Made by a program: the position numbers and the translations under genes. A stretch of DNA of 64,000 nt from Megachile rotundata (lineage: Eukaryota > Arthropoda > Insecta > Hymenoptera > Megachilidae), in the NCBI RefSeq assembly GCF_050947335.1, contig NC_134997.1, positions 5,022,001 through 5,086,000 of the forward strand, in the 5' to 3' direction. The notes below the pieces were generated by a model, which was not told the DNA's origin, did not search any database, and saw only the letters and a list, made by a program, of their open reading frames with translations. Positions 1-11,527 of this stretch are shown here, in pieces; within the stretch, counting starts at the first letter, position 1, and each line of letters opens with the position of its first letter.

Positions 1-3000
1 GCGTCGATGTCGCTGGGGCTCACGCAAGCAATCATTAACGTTCTCGCGTTGCCGCCCAAACTGTCTCGCAGGAGCCTTGTCAGCTTGCTGTCTCTAGAAA
101 TTCATGAGTAAAATGTAGTCGTTAATTCTTATACAATGTTTTTGACGAATTCTGAGGTGTGGTGTGGACTCTCTTTGGATCGGGACACATATGCAAATTT
201 GGGAATTTATAAATACTGGGACTTACATAGTATTGTAAATTTTCAAATTTTTAAACTTTTGAATTTGCAAATTCTAAAATTTGAAAATTTCAAAATGCCC
301 CTTTGAGATTATCCAAATATAAAAATCCCCAAATAATAACGTTCTCATATTCCTTAATTCTTAAATTACTAGATTTTCAAATTTCTGAATCATGTAATCT
401 TTTTATTTTGATATTCCATAATACAAAAATTCCTAGATTTCCACCTTCTCAGGTCCACAAATCCCTAAATCATCATATTTCCTAATTCTTTACATTTTCG
501 ACTTTGCAAATTTCGAAATTTTCAAAATGCTAAGTTTTATAAATGTTCAAATTATCAAATTTCACTATACCCAAGTCCAGAGATCCATATATTCCGAAGA
601 TACCAAATATAGGAACCTTCACATTTCTACATTTCCAAATTGTTCTACTCCCAATCTTCCTAAATTGTTAAATTCTCAAGTTTCTAGAATCAAGGGATTC
701 TCTAATTCCTTGGATTCCCATATCTCCAGATTTCCTAAATTCAAAAATCCTCAAATCCTAATGTCCCCAAATGTCTGCACCTTCAAATTTCTAGATTTCC
801 AGTTTTTTAGCGCTCTAGATCGTCAAATTCCTCAATTTTATTGTACCTACATCTCGAATTCCAACATTTTCAAATTCATAATTTCCAAATTTCTAGATCC
901 TTAAATTACTAGACTTCTAAATTTGTAGATTCCCATGTCCCTATGTAGATCCATAAACTACATCTCCAAATTCGAATGCCTTTAAACTCCTACTCTCTAA
1001 TATCTCTGTCAATTTTCAATATTCCCATATTCCCAGCTCCCTAAATTATAAAGTCTTCAAATCTTAAAGTACCCAAGATCCTATGTTTTCAAAAACCCCT
1101 CAGAACCAGTAAGTACGAAGTATCCTCATTCTTGATTCCCATATTTCCGTTTATAATATAAATAGTCCTATTGTTCAAAAGATTAGCCACCGATTTACCG
1201 TCTCACAATAAAAATATCCCCAACATACGTTATCTCCTACATCGGTTTCCTGCATGAGGGTCAAAGGAACCCCGTATACTCAATGAAGATACCTGTACGG
1301 CACATGTCTGCCCTGCCCTGCCGCCAGCGCGCTGATGACATTCCCCAGAGCCGATAGACTCAAATTAATACTAGCTGCCTCCTTCAATCGGTCACCTGTG
1401 GCCCCCGTCCTCGCCTGTCTCTCGGACCCAGCCAGGTCCACCAGGTGCAGTCTTCCCCTCTTCACAGTATTTTCCGTTTTACTATCATCGTTGATGGCCA
1501 ATGTCTCCAGGGACAGTGTCAGCACCGCGTGGCTCCTGGAGCTCGCAGCGTTCATCTTGGTAGCCGCCGCGGCTCTCCTTTTATCGCCCTGCTCCACCAG
1601 ACGTGCGCACTCCGCGGCGTCCTTAACGGTGACCTCTTTCAAACCGCCCGCCACGTAAGTGCCCCGGTTGGGATCCTCCTTCAGCGTCAGGAGGTCGCTG
1701 ATGCCGTCTTGAAGGAGGTCTCTCAGACGCTCGTTGTAGATCTCAAGGTAGCTCAGCAGCGCCAGGTACCTCATCTCCGAGCTGGCTGTCGACGTAGCCT
1801 CGAAGATGTGGTCTAAGGTTCGCTCGATGAACCCGCGCATCGTATGCGATTTCCCGCAGCCCGTTTGCCCGTAGGCGAACACTGTCCCGTTGTAGCCGTC
1901 CAGCACTGCTTCCACGATCACAGAACCGACGTTCTCGTAGACTGTTTCCGTGCTTGCGTCCGGACCGAACGTTGCGTCGAACTGGTACACCTTCCCGCCA
2001 CCGGTCAAGCCAGAGGGACTCTCCAGGGTGCAGCATTTCGATGGTGAGTCGATCGTTATCACGTTCTGGAGAGGTAAATAAAGATGAGTGGAATTTGAAG
2101 ATGAAGATTTAACCCTTTCGCTTCGAGCGCCGCTTACAAGCGGCGCGCACAATATGACCTGTGGGTACGAGCGCCACTTATAAGCGGCGTGCATAATATC
2201 ACTTGTGGGTACGCGCTTCTGTTCAGTTACAGTACTTCGGACTAGACAGCCGAAGCGAAAGGGTTAAGGGTAGGTTGATTCAACGGTTAGGTTAGGTTAG
2301 ATTAGGTTAGGTAGAGGGACGGTTGGGGTAGTATAGGCTTGGTTAATGCACGCTTTTATATGCGAGGTTAATGCATGGGACTCTTTTTGAAAACGTGAGG
2401 GGTGGGGGGAAGGTTGATATATTGAGGCATGGGAACTTTTGTGACAAGGTTTGCAGTTTTGGGACTTTGGGGTATTGGAATTTTGAAAGTTTTGGGAGAT
2501 TCAGTTTTGAAAATTTAAGAGTTTCAAAGTTTGGAGTTTTGAGACTTTCGAATTTTGTAGATTTTCAGTTCGAAAAGGAATCTTGAAATTTTAAAAAGTG
2601 ATAATTGTGTGGTGTTCTAAGTTTGTAATTTTTTAATTTTTAAAGTATGTTTGTAGAATTTTGAAGTTTGGAATTTTATGGTTTTTTTAAGTTTGAAATT
2701 TTTCAATTTTTAAAGTATGTTTGTAGAATTTAGAAGTTTGGAATTTTGTAGTTTTTTAAGTTTGAAATTTTTGAATATTGAAAGTATGTTTGTAGAATTT
2801 AGAAGTTTGGAATTTTATGGTTTTTTAAGTTTGAAATTTTTTAATTTTGAAAATATGTTTGCAGAATTTAGAAGTTCGGAATTTTGCAGTTTTTTAAGTT
2901 TGGAATTCTGGAATTTTTAAAGTATGTTTTTTCATATGGGAAATTTGACATGTTATGGTTTTTAAGTTTGAAATTTTGGAAATTTGAAAATATGTTTGTA

Positions 3001-6000
3001 GAATTTAGAAGTTTGGAATTTTACAGTTTTTTAAGTTTGAAGTTTTGAAATTTTGAAAGTATATCTTTGCATATGAGAAGTTTGGAATATTGTTTTTTTA
3101 AGTTTTAAATTAAAAAATTTTTTAAGTACGATTTTGGATTTCATAAATTTGTAATTTTGTCATTTTATAAATTTGAAATTTTGTGTTGAAACTCAGGAAT
3201 TTTAAAACTTTTCAAATTTAGAAAGAAATTCAAATACATCTCATTAATATTATCTCAAAACTAGTTTAATTTAAATTGTTATTTCCGAAATGATCGCAAT
3301 ATCAATAATTGATTTGCATTCCGTGAAATGCTGTGTAATATTGCAATGAGAACGTGTTCATCATTCGTAGCATCGGTTTGCTGATCACTTTATACTTCTT
3401 ATCGATTCGACTTCGCGGAAACAGTAGACTTCCGGTAATTTGAAACTTTATTGCCTTTTAACTCGTGGCGAAGTGCACATTTCATATAACCTGCATATAA
3501 CGTAATTTTACGTGTGTTTATTAACCATTCTTTTACTGAATTCCTTAAAAATTCTCTTAATTTGTGTGAATTTTTTGAAATACTTAACCTTTGATCCTAC
3601 GAGTTTTTCGGCAGTTGTGTCAGTAAGAGCTACCTAACACTGCAGTGTTAAGGGAAATAAAGAACGTTGAAATGTTAAGTATTTTTCGAATTTAGCGATC
3701 TTCAATTAAGGTGAAGTGGGGTAAGTACAGACTGGTTTTTGTAAAGTTGATATTTAAACGTAAGTCTTTTCAATCTGCTATGTAAATACTTAACGCTGTC
3801 GATATCGAACGCTTTGCACAATTACTACGATTTAATTAACATTAACTAGGACCATAATATTCCTTATACATTTTGATTTTGATAGGAAATTGTTTAAAAT
3901 GTCAACTACTCTGCACTTTCCCCGAAAATGGAGTAAGAGCGTAACTTGAAGTTAAATACTTTGAAACTTTATTTCATGTGCAATGGGGCAAGAGCAGAAT
4001 TATTAACAAATCTGCTATAAAATGCTTTTTACTGCATTATGCAAGTACTCTGTACTGCAAGCAAGTACTCGTAGCTGAAATATAAAAGGGGACATCGTGA
4101 AACAAAACAAGGAAACAAACATACTAAATGGAGAAATTTCGCTCATACTGTAATAAAAATAGCTTGTATATACACTGCCCCGTTTACGAACTTACCCCAC
4201 TTCACCTTAGTATCGAATTCAAAACTCGATGTTTACGCAAGAATGATTTAAGTTTGACACATTTGAATTGTACGGTGCGTCACGAGTTGTTATAAATCAA
4301 GGAGCTAATTTGGGTGCAAGTAAACACGCTATATCACAATTTTCATTAACAGTCATCACCAAAGACATTAATTACATGGAAAATAATTAGGAATTTCAAA
4401 GTCTCGACAGGACCTTACGGAAGCGACATTTTTGTAATAATAATATTAAATTATTTGATAATACTTGAAATTTTAATGGTAATTTGAAAGATACAAAAAG
4501 CTCAATTTTGTCAAATAATTCTGTGCATGATATATAAAAATATAAAGTGGAGAAAAAATAATCAATATCTATTTTTTAGATTGTCTTATATTTTGAAAGT
4601 AGATCACTGCTATCGCTATTTTTTATGGTATTATATTTAGTCTACTTCTTCAAATATTAAAATTCTCAAGGTTTCAAATTCTCAAGTTTCCAAATTTTCA
4701 AATTTTTACATTTCCAAATTCTTAAATTCCTAAATTTGCAAATTTCCAAATTCTCAAATTTTTAAATTCTTAAATTTTCAAATTCTTACATTTCCAAATT
4801 CTTAAATTCCTAAATTTGCAAATTTCCAAATTCTCAAATTCTCAAATTCACAAATTTTTAAATTCTTAAATTTTCAAATTCTCACATTTCCAAATTGTCA
4901 AGTTATCAAATTTTCAAGTTCTTATATTTCCAAATTCTCAAATTTTCAAATTTCTGGAAACGAATGTTCTTCGACACAGTTGCTTTTCAAGTCTCCTTTT
5001 TCAAGCTTACTATAATGTAAAACAAATAATTATTTTATATATGCAAACACATGGACGATTTTCAATTTAGACATCCATCTTGGCCTCACATCATCTTATA
5101 CAGTTCCTGACCATTGAATTAGCGCTTTTTTAGCATTTTACAGACTTTCCACAAAATTAAAAGGCATCTTCAAATTGTAATGATATAATTTATTAGCTAG
5201 TAACATGATACATTACTACCGTACATTGTTTGGAAACACACAATACTTAATTTCAATATTCAAATAAAACTAATAAGAAGTATTAATTTGAAGTCTTCAG
5301 CATTTAACAAATCTAAAAGAACGTTACTATTTAAAAATGATACAACATTAACCCCTGCCATTTATTTATGAGATGCGTCAGTCAAGACTAACCATTCAGG
5401 ACTATAACATTAAAACGAACAAAGAAAATTAAAATGTTCTAAGTATTCTATATTCAGGGATCCTTGACAATGCAAATTATAGTTGGATCTAAACTTCAAG
5501 TTAAAGAGTATTCAAAATATGAGTAACATTAATCACATTTGAGTTGTGAGTGCGTCGCGAGTGAGACTCGTCAAAGCACGGGAAGGGGTTAATTATTGTA
5601 ACTTTAACAAAAATACTTCACTTGCTCAAGTTATTCTGAAGGGAGTCTAAAATTGTTGAATCTCGGTGTGTTGCACAATAATATTTTGATGGTACCCGGC
5701 CATCGAATTAGGACCACTATAAATTTTCAGCATTTTTCACGTTTTCCGTAAAATTGAAAGGTCTATTCAAATTGTAATGATATAATTTATTAGCTACTAA
5801 CATGATACACTGCTACTGTTCATAACATTATTAACGCATGTTAAAATCTTGTATTTCCGCCCTTTGCTTTTGATTATATGCTTTATATCTTCATTATTTT
5901 CCCAAATATCTTTAATTCTTTTCAACTAAGATAATGTGGTTGGAGAGTTGTAAACTAGTCTTTAGAGTAGGTAGACATTTTCTATGGCATTCAAATTTCA

Positions 6001-9000
6001 CTTCATGTGCTATCGATACTCGAACCTAACGTAAATGCTTGCGCATCTCATAATCGCTCATCACCCACACAATTTATTATCACGATAGTAACAAATTGCT
6101 ATGTGTATATCATTATCAACGTATTCTGTAATAATTTTGCATGACCTAAGACAATTTTCCATATATGACATAATGTTATAGCCATAAAAGTGAAATTTTC
6201 GTACGTGGTCCTAATTCGATGGCCAAGAGCTGTACTTGTCTCTAGCAAGCTTCTATAAACAAATAAGCTTGTGCCATTTAACAATTAAAGAACAAGCTTC
6301 ATAGAAGTGATCTTCAAATTTCCAACGGATCTCAAACCTTTCAAATTAATAAATTATCATAAGATTAATCAATTTTATTCAGTCAAAAAAACGTTAATAC
6401 TACATTTGATATCTGATCATTAAGCTTCAGACTTAACAAACAGAAGCCACCGTAACATGTTTGACTTTTTAGAGAAAAAAATACCGTGTTCTCATAACCA
6501 GATTTTTCCTTCAATGTTGCTTCATGAACTACCATACAACGTGTACCATGAGTCGTCATCAAATTTACTATTCCATAATATATTCAGCAGGCAACGAGAA
6601 ACGTAAGCACGCTAACTGAACGGTGCATACACGGTGCATAGATAGCGGTATCGAACCACATCGTTTTACCTCTATGTGTATACAGTCTCATTAAAAAATT
6701 ATTAAACATTTCTGGAAATTTGGAATTTTGGGTATTTTGGATTTTAGAATCTGAAGATTGGTATTTTTAGACGTTTGAACTGGGAAACTTTGGATTTTTG
6801 GGGATTTTGAGATTTTAAGACTTTTTGGATTTGGGGACTTTTAAATTTTAAGATTTTAGAATTTATTAATTTTGGGATTTTGAAATTCTGAGATTTTTTG
6901 GTCGTTAAAAATTTTAGACATTTTAGGATGTTGGAATTTTGAGATTTTTAAATTTTTTGAATTTTTGAATTTTATGATTTAAAAATTATGGGATATTGAA
7001 GTTTTAGAATTTTTGAATTTTTTCAGAACTTGAAAATTTTAGAATATTGGGAATACTAAATTTTAGGAATGAAAAATTTTAGTGCCATGAGATTTTGCAA
7101 TTTTGGGAATTTGGCTATTTTCAAATTTTTTAAAATTTAGAAACCTTGTAATTTTAAGATCTACAAATTTTGAAATTGCAGAATATTGCAACACTGGTTT
7201 ATACCAATTCCAGAATTGGAATTTCTAATTTTTTCAATTTAATCACCTCGATACCCTTCATGGTCCCAAAACCTCAAACTCCTACAATCCCGAGTCTCTC
7301 AAAAATTCTAAAATTTCAAAATCTCAGTCCCAAAATTTAAAAATCTCAAAATCCGAAGACCCCAAGACTCGAATAATCAAAAATCCATATGAAAATTCAT
7401 ATTTTATTAGTACACATAGTGTACTGTGTACCGTCGCAGTAACATAAATCCATAGTTAAAATAAATGTATTCCGAAAACTTACAGACGGTGTAAATTACA
7501 CATAGTGTAAATCGAAACACCGTGTTCTACAACTTTTAAACGTGACTGTGTATCTACGTACGTTCACATGCTTATCGATGAAACGGAATATATGCCAAAT
7601 CGATGAAGGTACATACAGCACTATATCGTTTTTCTTCTTTTTTTCACCGTTCATACATGACGACACAGCTAGTGACACAGTCCCACGCAGTCACACTTAC
7701 ACACACGTAAGTACACGTACGTTCGTTACAAGTGTGACTTTACGTGATTCACAATCGTTTTACAATCGCATGATTCACGAACAAATACGCGTGCAAAAAA
7801 GCAGCGAAACACAGTTGATATAGAAACGATGGAATTATTGCGGTGTTCCTTGGGATTTATTTTGCATTCTTATCGAGGGAGAAATTGTGCGTTGGGGTAA
7901 ATGAAAGGGGAAACGTCCAGGGGTGGGTTGGACTGTAAGGCATATTTTTCCGCTGATTTATTACAGATTTCATAATTAAATTAATGTATACGTGAATATT
8001 CAACATGGTCATTTATAATATTCGATAATAATCTGGGTGTTGTAAAATATTGTAAGCGATTCTTTGTTTAGAAATAAAAAGGGTGCAACTGATTTTTGTA
8101 TGAGATAAAATATTCTGTAAATAAAATTTGTTGTATAAAATTATAAGAAGATTTGTAACTTTACAGGACATTAAACACTGTATGTGTAACATGTCTATCT
8201 TTTCTTCTTTAGAATACTTCATTATGAAGTGATAATTTACCGTGTCGTCGTATTCATCGTATAGAGCCGTAACAGAGACAAAATTTCACTGTTACTGTGT
8301 AACAAAAAAAAACCAAAAACTCACAATTCGTTTGGTGACACGTGACCTCTCAAAGCATGTAGAAAAACATTTGCTGTTCAGTTAGGGCAATTCATAATAT
8401 TGACGAGAAAGTTAAGATTTCCTAACAAGTTAGAATTAAAATATCTTCTAAACTAATGATTTTTTTCACATAAATAGATTAGTACTCTTTTGCAAAGAAT
8501 ATGAAGGAGTATCAGCTGATGCAATAAAAAATATATGATTCCATTTAAAAACGCATTAATAACCATCATATGTCTTTTACAGGTCCACCTGCAAAAAAAT
8601 ATACCACCAGCATATACCACCCTCAAAACCATTCAACTTCATCTAAAACATTGTTTGCTATGAGTAATAATAATGACGCAAATCTAGATGGCAGAATGTA
8701 GCGAGCCACCGTGTATAATTATTTCTGACGTTATTTATAACATTAAATTCTAGATGGTTATTTAGAACATTTGATAATAATCTGAATAAAGTAAAATATT
8801 GTAAAACACTGTAGGAAATTATTTATTTAGAAATAAAAGGGGTGCAAATGATTTTTGTATAAGACAGAATATTCTATAAATAAAATTTGTTGTATAAAAA
8901 TATAAGAAGATTTGTAACTTTACAGGACATTAAGTTTGAAGTTTTGTTATGAAATATATTGTATAATTATTTTTTACGTTATTCATAACATTACAAGAGA

Positions 9001-11322
9001 TTGAATTTTGAGTGATATTGGAAGATGTATTATAGAATTAATTATTTCTGATATTATTTATAATGTTGCAGAATATTGAGTTTGAAAATTTATTACAAAA
9101 TGTATTATGTAATTAATTAAACCTTATGGCATTTAAAATGTCGCAAAAAATTGAGTTTAAAATTTTATTATAAAATATAAATATAAATACAATAAATTAT
9201 TACTTATGTCATTCAAAATAATGCAAAAAATTGAGTTTGAAATTTTATTATAAAATAAGTTATATAATTAATAGTTTGTTAAGTTAGTTGTTACAAATGC
9301 AACAAAATAATTCAAATTTAAGAATGTCGAATGAAACCTTGTGAATACTTGGAAATGTGAGTAAACTAGTGTAATAGGAGTCAGCCCATCATATCTAATG
9401 CCTACATGTAAAATTATATACATCAAATTGAAGACAGACAGTTCCAATCTGATAAAAAATTCAACCTCACACGCTATCTCGAGTAACATTGACAGTTATT
9501 CAAACCGTCAAGGGCGTTCTAAATCTGTACCAGCAATAAAATATATAAAACGTATAATTTTGTTCTAAAAACAAATATACGTACCTGCATTTATAGAAAA
9601 TTGTGACAAAAGTATGAAATGAAAGGTAGGATTATTCGAAATTATTTATTTTTCCAGTTCACACAATATTCTGAATGTGGAAATTTGGGAATTAGAAATT
9701 TGGTATATTTAAAAATTTAAGAATTTAGGAGGTTCGAAATTTGAGAATTTGGAAATTAAAGGTTTGGATATTGGGAAATTAGTGTAACTAAAAACTTGGA
9801 AATTTAAGGAAGAAGTCAGGATTTGAGAAATCGGGGATTTGGGAAATTGGAATTTGGGAAATTGGGATTTGGGAAATTGGGATTTGGGAAATTGGGATTT
9901 GGGAAATTGGGATCTGGGAAATTGGGATCTGGGAAATTGGGATTTGGAAAATTGGGATGTGGGAAATTGGGATTTACGAAATTGGGATTTGAGAAGATGG
10001 GATTTGGGAAATTGGGAATTGGAAAATTGGGATTTGGAAAATTGGGATTTGGAAAATTGGGATGTGGGAAATTGGGATTTGGAAAATTGGGATTTAGAAA
10101 ATTGGGATTTGGGAAATAGGGATTTGGGAAGTTGGGATTTGGAAAATTGGGATTTAGGAGATTGGGAATTGGAAAATTGGGATTTGGAAAAATAGGATTT
10201 AGGAAATTGGGATTTGAGAAGTTGGGATTTGGAAAATTGGGATTTGGGAATATTGGGATTTGGGAAATTGAAAATACTAGATATTGGGGATTTGAGAAAT
10301 TGGGATTTAAGAAATCGGAACATTGGAATTTGGGAAATTAAAAATGCTGGATATTGGGGATTTGGAAATTTCGTAATTTAGCAATTTGGCATTTCCTTGG
10401 TTCGGGAATTTGAAAATTCATAAACTTCAAAATTCTCAAATCTCCAAGTTTCTAAATTATCAGATACTTAAGTCTCCAAATTTTTAAACTTTCAAATTCT
10501 CAAATCTTCAAATTTCTAAAGTCTCAAATTCTCAAATTCCCAATTTCTAAATTTCCAATTTCTTAATTCCCAAATTCTCAAATCTTTAAATTTCTAACTT
10601 CCCAAACCCTGAAATCTTAAAATTTCTACTCTTTCAATTTCTCAAATTTTCTAATCCCCAATTCACTTCAACAGTACAAATCCTTTTCAACTCCTCAAAC
10701 CTAATCATACATCCTATCTCTATATACATACATATTTATCCAATATCAATATTATTAATAATTACTAATATTATTCATTGATATCATTTATTAATAGCAT
10801 TATATATTACAATATATATTAGTAATATATAGTATTATAAGTTATTAGCAACATAATTTACTACAATGTCACTAATATATTCTCCTCCAAATAGTACATC
10901 TCAAAAGTACCACTCAATCTCTGTACTTTTATACAACTGCCCCACATTGTCCGCGTCACTCTCTCCGCTTCTATGAATCATAATTCTATTACGCATTTTT
11001 GTGCCAACATCACAATTCAAACATCTAAATATCTGTACACGAAGAATCATCTTGCAGGAAAATTGCAACGTCGATGCATGCCAGTGGAATGTTTTGATAT
11101 GGTCGCTAGGCTACAACGCGCTCGATATGACGAGTTTTCCGTGCATTCAGGTGGATAAACAAAAGAAGAAACAAGCGGAAGTGCTGTGTGCTCGCGTGCA
11201 AGATCATGCGAGTGGCTCTCGTTCATTGTCCTTCGCCATTGCTGACGTACCCTGCATCCCTGTTGCAATTCCCGAGCGTTCATCGGCCGACATCTCACGG
11301 CCACTTTCACGGACTCCGACAT
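1..11322 (-). CDS. Kinesin-2-like motor protein, N-terminal part (OSM-3/KIF17 type), 3' end outside window
   Basis: Plus-end microtubule motor; kinesin-2 members drive intraflagellar and neuronal transport. Coding exons read on the minus strand: 11322-11251 (starts MSESVKVAVRCRPMN), 2065-1293, and 93-1, which is still open at the window edge. Phases agree: exon 1 ends on a full codon before GTACGT; exon 2 ends TAC AG before GTATCT and exon 3 completes the Arg (YRDSKLTRLL). Visible motor motifs: P-loop GQTGCGKS (residues 90-97), switch I SSRSH (199-203), switch II DLAGSE (234-239), SLGGNARTLMIACVSPSD at the edge. An acceptor (TTTCCAG) abuts the ATG, so the 5' UTR lies in a further upstream exon. 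The loop between P-loop and the next helix (TMRGFIERTLDHIF) is shorter than in typical kinesin-2. Exon 2 is GC-rich in AT-rich surroundings. Kinesin family is certain; the KIF17-like placement is inferred. Stalk and tail are not visible. Confidence 0.9.
303..1090. repeat. Degenerate AAATTT array, C-rich strand on plus
   Basis: Inside kinesin intron 2 (94-1292). The plus strand is a chain of words such as CCAAATTTCTAAATT and TCAAATTCC with C/T spacers and few G. It leaves long plus-strand open frames (303-485, 527-904) rich in S, P, K, F, N, I and Q, which are composition artefacts rather than genes. One of many such blocks in the window. Confidence 0.8.
2109..2267. mobile_element. piggyBac-like MITE with TTAA target duplication
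   Basis: A 151-bp element (2113-2263) is bounded by TTAA at 2109-2112 and 2264-2267. It has perfect 13-bp terminal inverted repeats CCCTTTCGCTTCG / CGAAGCGAAAGGG. TTAA duplication and a CCCT terminus are typical of piggyBac-derived elements. Inside are two tandem copies of a roughly 45-bp unit, each holding a GC-rich hairpin (GCGCCGCTTACAAGCGGCGC in the first). There is no coding capacity. It lies about 45 bp from the acceptor of kinesin exon 2. Confidence 0.85.
2287..2311 (+). repeat. Short interstitial telomere-type run (TTAGG)5
   Basis: Five head-to-tail 5-mers (TTAGG, TTAGG, TTAGA, TTAGG, TTAGG), with further GTTAGG-like and GGTTGGGG text around them. TTAGG is the ancestral arthropod telomere unit. 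It begins 20 bp after the neighbouring TTAA element. It could also be chance simple sequence. Confidence 0.6.
2440..3190. repeat. Degenerate AAATTT array, G-rich strand on plus
   Basis: Plus strand repeats words such as AAGTTTGGAATTTTG. Between about 2645 and 3060 there is a longer period of roughly 75 bp around the phrase GTATGTTTGTAGAATTTAGA. It has opposite polarity to the 303-1090 block. Lies in kinesin intron 1. Confidence 0.75.
3707..4209. mobile_element. TA-flanked MITE (Tc1/mariner-type ends)
   Basis: Perfect 20-bp inverted repeats: TAAGGTGAAGTGGGGTAAGT at 3707-3726 and its reverse complement at 4190-4209. The outermost TA on each side is consistent with a TA target duplication around a 499-bp body. 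The body is AT-rich and non-coding, with internal echoes of GGGGTAAGT (for example GGAGTAAGAGC near 3930 and GGGGCAAGAGC near 3985). The superfamily is inferred from the TA only. Confidence 0.8.
4655..4960. repeat. Degenerate AAATTC/AAATTT array, C-rich strand on plus
   Basis: Words such as CAAATTCTCAAATTTTTAAATTC. A phrase of about 105 bp around CAAATTTGCAAATTTCC's neighbourhood is partly repeated (about 4720 and 4810). Non-coding, in kinesin intron 1. Confidence 0.75.
5095..5235. repeat. Truncated copy of the Tc1-like element end
   Basis: Aligns by eye with 5690-5830: both contain TTCAAATTGTAATGATATAA followed by TTTATTAGCTA and ACATGATACA. The right part is missing. A direct-repeat relative of the more complete neighbour. 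Confidence 0.65.
5348..5592. mobile_element. Probable second TTAA-flanked MITE
   Basis: Left end TTAACCCCTGCC (TTAA 5348-5351) and right end GGAAGGGGTTAA (TTAA 5589-5592) form short imperfect inverted repeats (CCCCT then GCC versus TCC). It holds GCGTCAGTCAAGACT and GCGAGTGAGACTCGTC internally. No ORF. Same target site as the 2113-2263 element but different termini. Confidence 0.5.
5690..6235. mobile_element. Tc1-like non-autonomous element with 20-bp inverted ends
   Basis: GGCCATCGAATTAGGACCAC near 5699 is matched by its exact reverse complement near 6206. The word resembles Tc1-family termini (GGCCAT...AATTAGGAC). The first 130 bp also resemble 5095-5230, which carries the related end CAGTTCCTGACCATTGAATTAG preceded by TA, so a partial older copy lies just upstream. 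No transposase reading frame remains. Confidence 0.7.
6700..7385. repeat. Paired AAATTT arrays of opposite polarity
   Basis: 6700-7180 has the G-rich strand on plus (TTTGGGATTTTGAAATTCTG style). 7255-7385 switches to the C-rich style (CAAAATTTAAAAATCTC). The switch falls in about 75 bp of ordinary sequence. Non-coding, kinesin intron 1. Confidence 0.65.
8000..8940. repeat. 190-bp direct repeat (two copies, about 560 bp apart)
   Basis: Copy 1 at about 8000-8178 and copy 2 at about 8755-8938. Shared text includes AAATAAAATTTGTTGTATAA and AAGAAGATTTGTAACTTTAC, both ending at TACAGGACATTAA. Identity is roughly 80% by eye. Function unknown; no ORF is conserved between the copies. Confidence 0.8.
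8920..9275. repeat. Tandem repeat of about 78 bp, 4-5 diverged copies
   Basis: Successive units carry the phrase ATTGAGTTTGAAATTTTATT, an A/T tract, then an ATGTCATTCAAAAT-type end (units near 8930, 9000, 9075, 9150 and 9225). It directly follows the second copy of the 190-bp repeat, whose tail resembles the first unit. Confidence 0.65.
9640..10390. repeat. 15-bp minisatellite, core GGGAAATTGGGATTT
   Basis: From about 9838 to 10320 the 15-bp unit GGGAAATTGGGATTT repeats about 30 times with few changes; flanks to 9640 and 10390 are looser AAATTT text. As 15 is a multiple of three, both strands stay open (plus strand pentapeptide GNWDL, minus strand FPKSQ), giving ORFs at 9709-10323 (minus), 9823-10119 and 9839-10195 (plus). 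No initiation context, splice context or domain suggests translation. Confidence 0.9.
10395..10680. repeat. C-rich-strand AAATTC array abutting the 15-bp minisatellite
   Basis: Polarity reverses at about 10395: text changes from TTTGGAAATTTCG to CAAATTCTCAAATCTCC. The two blocks together form a loose inverted-repeat arrangement. Confidence 0.7.
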
Positions 11323-11527
11323 CTGGAAATGAAAGAAAACCAGTTTTAAACTTTCTTCGATTCGCGTTACTTATAGCGCACCATGACAGTAGGTACAAGA
11401 CGCGACATTCTGACAAAGAAACTATTTTTAGGGAGATGAATAATACCAGGTTAAATGGTCTACGAGATTCGCGTATTCTGAAAAATGTACATAGTATGCA
11501 AGTACTTTCTGCAAACAATGCTTTATC

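Noticed and set aside
303..904. Plus ORFs 303-485 and 527-904
   Set aside because: C-rich AAATTT array artefacts with low-complexity S/P/K/F/N/I composition.
2066..2194. Extension of the kinesin frame beyond 2065
   Set aside because: The acceptor CTCTCCAG at 2066-2073 and exon 1 phase place the border at 2065; the extension runs into the MITE.
9709..10323. 204-codon minus ORF and overlapping plus ORFs at 9823-10341
   Set aside because: Produced by the 15-bp minisatellite, which contains no stop on either strand. No exon signals.
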